32,556 bases of DNA, from contig JAGFIQ010000046.1 in the NCBI GenBank assembly GCA_024103495.1, positions 1 through 32,556 of the forward strand, in the 5' to 3' direction. A program made the position numbers and the translations under genes. Each line of letters opens with the position of its first letter. The stretch's first letter is position 1. This DNA is from Aridibacter famidurans (GTDB taxonomy: Bacteria > Acidobacteriota > Blastocatellia > Pyrinomonadales > Pyrinomonadaceae). The notes below the pieces were generated by a model. It was not told the origin of the DNA. It saw only the letters and a list, made by a program, of their open reading frames with translations, and made no database searches. This document shows, one piece after another, positions 27,501 to 32,556 of the stretch.

Positions 27501-30269
27501 TCGGTAAGCGAAACACTCTATGATCTCCACGGTCGGGTCGTTTCAAGATCCGCGCCTTATTTCGAAGGTACATCGCCGAACGGAATCGCACGGTTCAGAA
27601 CGGAATACGATACACGGGGGCGGATCATCAGGCGGTACTCCGAGATCCCGAACGGAGGCGAGGAAGCGACTGCCGAGTTCGAATACGGGATCTCCTCCGC
27701 CCAGGGCGCAGCCGGCCGGTTTGTCGTTACGAGAGACGGTTCGGGACGCGCGAAACGGGAGATCAAGGGTTCTTTCGGCCAAACGATCCGAGCGGACGAA
27801 GCGGTCGCTTTCACGGGCCACACCGATGTCGATCTGGGTCCCGTCCATTCGCCCGCCAGGCCGACAAGTTACGTCTACGGTAAACGTGGAGACCTTGTCG
27901 AAATAAGACAGGGAGTCCAGCGGCGTTACTTCGCCAGGGATGCATTCGGGCGATTGATCTTCCAGAAGCTGCCGGAGCAGGAGCCTAACCCCGGAATCCG
28001 CTACACCGATCCCGATACCGGAAACTCCTCCTGGTCCGCAGCATTCGTCTACGATCCGATGGGCAATCTTGTACGCGCGGAGAGCGCGAACGGCGTTGTG
28101 ACGGAGTCGGAGTATGACGCGCTCGACCGTCTGGTCTCGCGGTCGTGGTCCGACGGGACGCCGCCAGTGTTGTTCAAATACGATCTTGTCGCGAATGGAA
28201 AGGGAGAGGTCATTGAAGTATCAAACGCGATCTCGGTAACACGAATTCCGGCGTTCGATGCTGCAGGAAGGCCTTCGGCGTACGAGCAGGTCACCGCGGG
28301 GAAGTTGTTTAAGAGCGGAGTAGAATACGATCTGTCCGGCGATATCAAACGATCGACGTACCCGTCCGGCAAGGTCCTGGAATTCGATCGCGGAGCCGAC
28401 GGTAGGTTGAGACGCGTAGGCGGAACGTCAGGCGCCGCAGAGGCCGTGTACGCGAACTCGTTCGTTTACGGCCCGAGAGGCAAGACGAGATCAATGAGGC
28501 TGGGCAACGGCCGCTTCGAATCGGCAGACTTCCACGCTTCAGGCCGCCTCGAATCGATAAGTTTGGGCGCCTCGGCGGATGATTCAGGGATCTGGTCTGT
28601 GGATTATGTCTACGGTGAGGCGAATGCAGACGGTTCTTTAGACAACTCACTCGTGAACGGGTCGGTTGCGGAACTAACCACACACGGTGCGGGAGAGGAT
28701 CCATTCGTGCAGAGATTCCGATACGATCCCGTCGGCAGGCTCTTCGCGGCCCACGAGGGCAATGGCTCGGATGTGAACTGGAGCCAGGAGTTCGGCTACG
28801 ATCGATTCGGGAACAGAACTCTCATTATCCAGGACGTCGAGGGTGCGCAGACCTCTGTTGTCAGCGAGTTCGACCAGGCGTCGAACCGCTTCATGACCGG
28901 CTCGGGCTTCGTATACGACCGAAACGGCAACGTCGTCCGGGAACCGTCTGGCCGGTCATTCGTTCTCGACGCACGGAACAAGCAGACGGAAGTTCGTTCC
29001 GCCGACGGGCTCCTCGTCGCAAGATACTTCTATGACGGGAACGGACGCCGAGTGATGACGGAAACGCCGCTTGAGACGACGGTGTTTGTGTATGCGGGCG
29101 ACAAACTTGTCGCGGAATATTCGACGAATCCCCCTCGCGATCCCAAAACCCGTTATCTCACCCAGGACCACCTTGGATCGACACGGGTGATTACGGACAG
29201 CGGCGGCTCGGTCCTCGCTCGAAAAGACCATATGCCGTTCGGGGAAGAACTTGTCAGTGGCGTCGGCGAGAGGACTGCAGCAAGCGGCTACTCTTCCGCG
29301 ACGTCCCGTTTGCGCCCCGGTTTCGCTGGCCTCCAAACTGATCCGGAGACCGGACTTAGCTATGCGGAAGCCCGGGTTTACGACAGCCGCTACGGGCGAT
29401 TCACGGCAGTCGACCCTATGCTCGAATCGGCGGATGCTTCGGATCCGCGTACATTGAACCGCTATGTCTACACGCTGAACGACCCCGTGAACCTCACGGA
29501 TCCCGACGGGCTCTCGGTCGTGGACGACTGGTATGTCAGCGACGACGGGAAGATCGAGGTCTACAGGACCGAGGACCCGTTCGACCGCTTCTATGTGTTC
29601 GACGAGAACCGCAACGTGTTCGTGATGGTGGCCCAGCTTCAGAAGAACAGTTACGGCCTTGTGAGGTTCCCGAACACGGGATGGGGCTATACATATTACA
29701 ATCCCGGAGAGCGGGGCGGCTACGATCCCGAAACCAACGAGCACGTCGGCCAGGGCGATCACTACCTGCTTCCGGTGACCGCCGCGGCGCTGTTCGGCTT
29801 CACGAACCAGCTGAAGAACGACTTCGGCATCACTCTCGCTCTCGGGGACATGTCGTCGTCGAACGGAAGCGATCCTTGGGACAGCCGATTCCGGTCTGAG
29901 TCCTGGAACGGCCACCACGCCACGCACGGCCACAAGGGGAACGGGACCGGGCAGAGCATCGATTTTCGGTATGTTGACGGGAATGGGCAGAGCCGGCAGG
30001 GCAACTGGGTCACCAATCCGGGACGCTTCAGCGTCTACAAGAACCAGGCCGTTTTCGATCTCGCGAAGAAATGGGGATTCGGAAAGAGCCTGCGCGGATA
30101 CAGCGCCCCGATCAGAGGAACGCGAGCGGCGTCATTGCACAACGATCACGGCCACCTGGGGTTCGACCTCAGCAAGAAGAAACCGAAGCGAATATTCCAG
30201 GATCGGCGCCGGTACTATATACGCTGGTCGGACGTCACTCTCGATTGCCTTGTCGATCAGTGTCATTAG
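24588..30269 (+). CDS. Exported RHS/YD-repeat polymorphic toxin with LAS/MepA-like C-terminal domain
   Basis: 1893-aa protein. ATG 24588 has AGAGG upstream and begins a signal peptide (hydrophobic about 17-32, VFGQ cleavage near 34). A Cys-rich N-terminal part (about 180-215, WCPDC) is followed by a long RHS shell of YD repeats (for example YDPMGNLVRAESANG, YDRFGNRTLI) to about residue 1560, then the RHS core-associated region (QDHLGSTRVITDSGG to RYGRFTAVDPM). PVNLTDPDGL matches the PxxxxDPxGL junction exactly. The variable 251-residue C-terminus (1643-1893) has HGHKGNGTGQSIDFR (His1782, Asp1792) and HNDHGHLGF (His1854, His1856), recalling the zinc site of LAS/MepA peptidoglycan peptidases (H...D...DHxH). 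RHS shells enclose toxins; the target here is probably cell-wall peptide cross-links, by inference. A lipoprotein gene follows. Confidence 0.88.
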   Translation: MRSPKLPQRFDSGRPAGLLAAILAIVTLSIPVFGQLGNGTSEPSSTDSSNRADTAIKGKARVNPRTLALEFSLPLMSYPGRNGHGLSASLDYSSKVWRMDSGVRWWYETVAGRRYVTDLNARFAERTAAGWTSSLAAPFIEARPNIYYQDGRPFNDPLGSASVMDSIWAEAVATGSSNLMPSENFRCVSYGYYWCPDCVLPDGSVGAHIYHCNGWEIGPGVPEPPEIPIPPDELQQLFYAARVFVSMPGGARHEFRKDDSKHPCGPPDAVCEADLSGTFLSTDGTGMRLERSGEGSVLFLPNGSRYVFPPDSAGNGEGVSASRFVDVNGNTISYSVSGTAPHEVRSVSDTLGRELTDYVPRNGSAQTQTAGTNEASLPWLGGGEKTFGMKWAHLKPQGCENSTDSDCADQEGRRGGALDNQTTRLAYDSRYFCRGSLSDDLDQTDPGNVLFRNVGQGVRPCNAFRTSSGGAIAPSRFNPVVLEEVRLPDGRAYRFKYNRYGEISRIVYPTGVFEEFDHGTIEPVGGTGEAVYDQTNRGVRERRIYNAQGVLQQRWKYTADFEFAPSGRSTYTVAAVVSKPDDALADGARTETEMGAFSGDEGFGFRDPETGSVIEVRRFDESGGLVTRTLFEWTFEQALPGGEPNAKRDLRKARTVELSFEPGSSKALASMTASEYDGSSQGPGYFSHLNTTRSTSWGFAVLDAAAAASIGVDEASDTIAGQAEKRSVIERGFIYDQDYRDIGLTNLVLFERVIDPNGSGGTLNETRFEYDSQDLPYIDPGNAEGWADPGTPVRGHLSKTRKLDPATGEWHTEKLLHDKFGNTVRSWDVSGDESRYTEIGYSAAYAFAYPVSVSLPAADPSGLRGTSERSKTLKTYDRVTGLLLSVTDLQLLGNESDDRTTVTEYADPLLRVTSVRESGGAIREYLYTDGPGVSRVRTRELLDLGKWRDAETEYDGFGREVISRSFHSEGVSVSETLYDLHGRVVSRSAPYFEGTSPNGIARFRTEYDTRGRIIRRYSEIPNGGEEATAEFEYGISSAQGAAGRFVVTRDGSGRAKREIKGSFGQTIRADEAVAFTGHTDVDLGPVHSPARPTSYVYGKRGDLVEIRQGVQRRYFARDAFGRLIFQKLPEQEPNPGIRYTDPDTGNSSWSAAFVYDPMGNLVRAESANGVVTESEYDALDRLVSRSWSDGTPPVLFKYDLVANGKGEVIEVSNAISVTRIPAFDAAGRPSAYEQVTAGKLFKSGVEYDLSGDIKRSTYPSGKVLEFDRGADGRLRRVGGTSGAAEAVYANSFVYGPRGKTRSMRLGNGRFESADFHASGRLESISLGASADDSGIWSVDYVYGEANADGSLDNSLVNGSVAELTTHGAGEDPFVQRFRYDPVGRLFAAHEGNGSDVNWSQEFGYDRFGNRTLIIQDVEGAQTSVVSEFDQASNRFMTGSGFVYDRNGNVVREPSGRSFVLDARNKQTEVRSADGLLVARYFYDGNGRRVMTETPLETTVFVYAGDKLVAEYSTNPPRDPKTRYLTQDHLGSTRVITDSGGSVLARKDHMPFGEELVSGVGERTAASGYSSATSRLRPGFAGLQTDPETGLSYAEARVYDSRYGRFTAVDPMLESADASDPRTLNRYVYTLNDPVNLTDPDGLSVVDDWYVSDDGKIEVYRTEDPFDRFYVFDENRNVFVMVAQLQKNSYGLVRFPNTGWGYTYYNPGERGGYDPETNEHVGQGDHYLLPVTAAALFGFTNQLKNDFGITLALGDMSSSNGSDPWDSRFRSESWNGHHATHGHKGNGTGQSIDFRYVDGNGQSRQGNWVTNPGRFSVYKNQAVFDLAKKWGFGKSLRGYSAPIRGTRAASLHNDHGHLGFDLSKKKPKRIFQDRRRYYIRWSDVTLDCLVDQCH

Positions 30270-30299
30270 GCGGATTCTGTTATGATAGCGACCTCGTAG

Positions 30300-30338
30300 A
30301 GCTTCGCGGGTACCGCCCGTGCCCGCGGAGCGCTTTTT
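30300..30338 (+). terminator. Hairpin with T-run between RHS gene and lipoprotein gene
   Basis: AGC-TTC-GCGGG pairs with CCCGC-GGA-GCGCT through two single-base bulges, and is followed by TTTTT. As a partial terminator it would lower expression of the downstream lipoprotein relative to the RHS gene. TATGAT at 30281-30286 could be a separate -10 box, but no -35 box is seen. Confidence 0.55.
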
Positions 30339-30366
30339 GAAAACAAATTAACAAAGGAGGGATGAA

Positions 30367-31122
30367 ATGGCCTATATCCTCATTCTCTCGGTTCTGCTTA
30401 GCTTCGGCTGCGGATCGGGGACGGGTCAGATCACTGAATCAAAAACCATCGAAGGGCACACCGAATCTCCCGCAGCAAACAAGCAAAAAAGAGACAGAAG
30501 ACCGCCCAGCGAATCGACATTCGAAAAAGCGGAAGGCGTCGTCGTGTTCGACGGGACAGAAGAGGAACTGAAGAGTTCCGGCTGGAAGATCACCATCTAC
30601 GGCGAGGACGGCGCTCCCTGGCGGGTGATCGACTACAACGACGACAGCCTGGAAAATCTGGAAGGCGAGGAAGGGGAGTTCTTTCCGTTGCTTTTCAGCA
30701 ACGGGAACAAGCGCGATTTTGCGATCGAACTGCGCCTTGTCAGGCGTTCGGACGAATGGTTCGAGGTGATCGCGCACGAGAGCCGGGATCCCGGAACGCG
30801 GGCTTACGTGCGAACAGACGATCCGCTGTTCAAGGCGCTCGGCTGGGAAGAGTGGGTGATGGCGCACGACAACGTGACTTTCGACCGGCTGACGAACCCC
30901 GTGCTCGATTCGCCGGACGGCGCTCCCAAGCCGGCGGCGTTCGCGGAAATGCCTTTGATAAAGCCGGACAAGGTGAGCGGCGACTGGGTACTCGTGCGCT
31001 GGACGCAGATGGAGCCTGACGAACCTTCGGTGGAATGGATCAGGAAGAACCTGCCCGAAAACTCGGGCTGGATCCGCTGGTACAGGGACGGGAAGATCCT
31101 GATCAGCGAGAATTATCCGTAG
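30367..31122 (+). CDS. Putative lipoprotein, candidate immunity protein of the RHS toxin
   Basis: 251-aa protein with a strong ribosome site (AAAGGAGGG, 30353-30361, 5 nt before ATG 30367). The N-terminus is a short hydrophobic run ending LSFGCGSG, with Cys15 as probable lipidation site; the n-region has no Lys or Arg and the -3 residue is Ser, so lipidation is likely but not textbook. After a polar linker (20-55) comes one acidic domain (about 55-251) rich in Trp and Asp with no family I recognise (blocks DDPLFKALGWEEWVMAHDNVTFDR and SGDWVLVRWTQ). It begins 97 nt after the RHS stop on the same strand. A periplasm-facing lipoprotein directly after a peptidoglycan-acting RHS toxin fits immunity, but it may be an unrelated envelope protein. 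Confidence 0.78.
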   Translation: MAYILILSVLLSFGCGSGTGQITESKTIEGHTESPAANKQKRDRRPPSESTFEKAEGVVVFDGTEEELKSSGWKITIYGEDGAPWRVIDYNDDSLENLEGEEGEFFPLLFSNGNKRDFAIELRLVRRSDEWFEVIAHESRDPGTRAYVRTDDPLFKALGWEEWVMAHDNVTFDRLTNPVLDSPDGAPKPAAFAEMPLIKPDKVSGDWVLVRWTQMEPDEPSVEWIRKNLPENSGWIRWYRDGKILISENYP

Positions 31123-31187
31123 CTCGTGTCAGGCATCGAAGGCAAGACTGCTTGAATCCGGTTTCTGCCGTCTGGGATTGAGGCGCC

Positions 31188-31345
31188 ATCAATTGTCCCC
31201 TCCTTTAGCGGGGGGGGGTGAATGGGCCAATCGATTATTTCGACGGCTATCAATTGCCCCCCCTTTAGCGGGGGGGGGGTGAATGGGCCAATCGATTATT
31301 TCGACGGCTATCAGTTGCCCCCCCCCCCCGCTTAAACGGGGGGAA
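31188..31345. repeat. Tandem 61-bp units of palindromic repeat family C with G/C homopolymers
   Basis: Two 61-bp units (31188-31248 and 31249-31309) and a truncated third (from 31310) each begin ATCAATTG or ATCAGTTG, followed by a C-run, TTTAGC and a G-run, then GTGAATGGGCC. The runs are 9 G (31210-31218), 10 G (31270-31279) and 12 C (31318-31329). They belong to the same family as 8075-8194. The gene-free stretch 31123-31654 holds these, the next element and the regulator operator; no gene is seen. Confidence 0.88.
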
Positions 31346-31440
31346 CTGATATAGTTTGTCCTCAGATTTATGCTCATCCGGTCCGGGCACGTATAGGCAC
31401 TGCTTTTGAGACAGCCCCATATTGATGTTCCGCAGCCACA

Positions 31441-31474
31441 TGCCCCCCCGGCTGAAGCGAGGGGCAACCGATAA
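31441..31474. repeat. Diverged copy of palindromic repeat family C
   Basis: A C-run, GGCTGAAGC and GAGGGGCAACCGAT form a decayed version of the element at 8165-8194, separate from the tandem units. Confidence 0.7.
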
Positions 31475-31578
31475 GCGAATTCTGATCGATCGATCCAATT
31501 TCTGATGAGTCGGTTGTTTTGATCGGATTCGCCTGTCGGATATTCTCCTCGATCTTCATTCTAAGGCCCGCCGCCTGC

Positions 31579-31602
31579 AATCTTGACTGAAAAGTAAAGA
31601 TT
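31579..31602 (+). promoter_or_regulatory. Near-perfect inverted repeat, candidate operator of the Rrf2 regulator
   Basis: AATCTTGACT-GAAA-AGTAAAGATT: ten-base arms with a single mismatch around 4 nt, similar in size to Rrf2/IscR-type operators (TTGACT half-sites). It overlaps a TTGACT that could serve as the -35 box of the gene 53 nt downstream; the matching -10 (GATTCT at about 31606) is poor. Position and symmetry suggest negative autoregulation. Confidence 0.6.
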
Positions 31603-31654
31603 TGAGATTCTACACCTTATTCATGAGTCCAGAATAGTTTACCGGGAACGTACG

Positions 31655-32134
31655 ATGAAGATATCGGCACAGGAAGAATACGGCCTTCGATGCCTCGTTC
31701 AGCTTGCAAGCGCGGGCGAAGGCGAGTCGCTGACACTGCCGCAGATCGCGGAGCGCGAAGGCATTTCGCAGTCGAATGCGGGAAAGCTCATGTGGCTTTT
31801 GAGCAAGGCCGGGTTCGTACACGCGACCCGCGGGACTAAAGGGGGATACAGCCTCTCAAGGCCCGCCGAAGAGATACTTCTCAGCGAAGTCGTTAAGGTG
31901 CTCGACGATGACGAGATCGAAGGGCACTGCAACAGCTACACGGGCGTGATGGACTCCTGCGTCCACACCGGCGACTGCGGGATCCGTTCGGTCATCGTCG
32001 GGCTTCACGAGATCGTCCAGAACGCGCTCTCGAACGTGACGCTTTCGCAGCTCGTCGGGACCGAGAAGAAGGTCGACGAGAGATTTCACAGGATACAGAG
32101 ACTGGGCGGCGGAGTCGCGAGGACCGAGAAATGA
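31655..32134 (+). CDS. Rrf2-family Fe-S transcriptional regulator
   Basis: 159-aa DNA-binding protein. Winged helix: MKISAQEEYGLRCLVQLA (start helix), SLTLPQIAEREGISQSNAGKLMWLLSKAGFV (helix-turn-helix, 26-55), and the TRGTKGGYSLSRP wing (58-70), all standard for Rrf2. Three cysteines, Cys92, Cys102 and Cys108 (C-x9-C-x5-C), sit in the cluster-binding position of IscR (C-x5-C-x5-C) and NsrR, so a [2Fe-2S] or [4Fe-4S] cluster sensing iron, redox or NO is likely; the first gap is longer than in either. Length is usual. No isc/suf genes follow; the next bases are 7-bp repeats. A palindrome at 31579-31602 suggests autoregulation. The ribosome site is weak (CGGGA). The first repeat unit overlaps the TGA stop. 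Confidence 0.92.
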   Translation: MKISAQEEYGLRCLVQLASAGEGESLTLPQIAEREGISQSNAGKLMWLLSKAGFVHATRGTKGGYSLSRPAEEILLSEVVKVLDDDEIEGHCNSYTGVMDSCVHTGDCGIRSVIVGLHEIVQNALSNVTLSQLVGTEKKVDERFHRIQRLGGGVARTEK

Positions 32135-32275
32135 GGACTGAAGGTGGATGACTGAGTACTGAGCGATGAGGACTGAGGACTGAGGGCTGAGGACTGAGGA
32201 CTGAGAGAAGAGGACTGAGTACTGAGGACTGAGGACTGAGGACTGAGGACTGAGGACTGAGGACTGAGGACTGAG
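32132..32275. repeat. Heptanucleotide repeat array 1 (GAGGACT)
   Basis: 7-bp units GAGGACT, mostly exact from 32167 on, with a few degenerate units (GAGTACT, GAGGGCT). The first unit overlaps the TGA of the Rrf2-family gene. Reads as repeated spurious peptides in all frames. Confidence 0.92.
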
Positions 32276-32345
32276 AGATGAGTAACGGGTAACGAGTAAT
32301 GAGTAATGAGTAATGAGAGATGAGTAATGAGTTATGAGTAACGCG
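32276..32345. repeat. Heptanucleotide repeat array 2 (GAGTAAT)
   Basis: 7-bp units GAGTAAT/GAGTAAC/GAGATGA, directly abutting array 1 and sharing its GAG start, so it may have arisen from array 1 by mutation and re-expansion. Confidence 0.88.
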
Positions 32346-32357
32346 TGGTATCTTGCT

Positions 32358-32470
32358 TCACCGCTCACCGCTCACCGCTCACCGCTCACCGCTCACCGCT
32401 CACCGCTCACCGCTCACCGCTCACCGCTCACCGCTCACCGCTCAACGCTCACCGCTCACCGCTCACCGCT
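32358..32470. repeat. Heptanucleotide repeat array 3 (CACCGCT)
   Basis: About sixteen 7-bp units CACCGCT with one A-variant near 32440, ending in CCGCGCTCCC. No gene is visible from 32135 to the window end. The last 86 bases (32471-32556) show nothing recognisable. Confidence 0.92.
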
Positions 32471-32556
32471 CCGCGCTCCCGACTCACGACCTGCCACACA
32501 GCACCGGGACCTGAGCACCACAGCGAAAAGCATAAAAAAGCAGATCGCAGAAAGTC

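Noticed and set aside
28956..29933. 325-codon minus-strand frame opposite the RHS gene
   Set aside because: Antisense shadow of a strongly conserved RHS core region.
30362..30571. 69-codon frame starting 5 nt before the lipoprotein gene
   Set aside because: Lies inside the lipoprotein gene in another frame, with a basic, low-information sequence; the 30367 frame shows signal and domain structure.
31856..32368. 170-codon minus-strand frame with a repeated peptide
   Set aside because: Produced by the GAGGACT and GAGTAAT arrays and by the reverse of the Rrf2-family gene.

Overview
The window looks like a chromosomal stretch from an Acidobacteriota bacterium, most likely class Blastocatellia (Pyrinomonadaceae-like). 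This is inference: moderately GC-rich DNA, many large Sec-exported proteins (C25 peptidase, tricorn-type peptidase, TPR protein, FG-GAP protein, RHS protein), Pro-Thr linkers, and intergenic spaces packed with short palindromic and heptanucleotide repeats. No rRNA, tRNA, CRISPR array, transposase or prophage gene was recognised.

Layout. 1-2285: the 3' end of a secreted gingipain-like C25 peptidase with a Pro-Thr linker and a clean terminator. 2344-4340: a tight + strand trio (VOC/glyoxalase-fold protein, 3-methyladenine DNA glycosylase, secreted DUF1579-like protein; the last two overlap by 4 nt). 4379-6869 (-): hutG then hutF, two enzymes of the formylglutamate route of histidine breakdown, separated by four 72-bp repeats that stay in frame with hutF. 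6964-7728: a secreted dienelactone-hydrolase-like protein. 7729-8211: a nest of palindromic repeats. 8212-14048 (-): a likely operon of a TPR protein, a small metzincin-like metallopeptidase and a tricorn-type peptidase. 14407-15957: a solitary autoinhibited-type Fic protein. 16135-20427: secreted or membrane proteins of unknown function, with three related terminators and a promoter / perfect Shine-Dalgarno / 11-codon ORF / terminator unit at 19574-19782. 20570-22116 (+): proline iminopeptidase, a 74-aa L7/L12-C-terminal-like protein and TatA. 22121-22912 (-): a methyltransferase-like protein. 23062-31122 (+): probable operon of a long structured leader, an FG-GAP repeat protein, a 1893-aa RHS protein whose C-terminus resembles a LAS/MepA-type peptidoglycan peptidase, and a putative lipoprotein. 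31655-32134: an Rrf2-family Fe-S type regulator behind a near-perfect inverted repeat. The window ends in three arrays of different 7-bp repeats.

The most interesting system is the RHS cassette. It has a Sec signal, YD repeats, the PxxxxDPxGL junction, a variable C-terminal domain carrying H...D...DHxH residues, and a lipoprotein gene immediately downstream. This suggests an exported polymorphic toxin acting on peptidoglycan, with an envelope-located immunity protein. Also notable are the compact leader-like unit at 19.6-19.8 kb and the repeats that abut or overlap gene stop codons.
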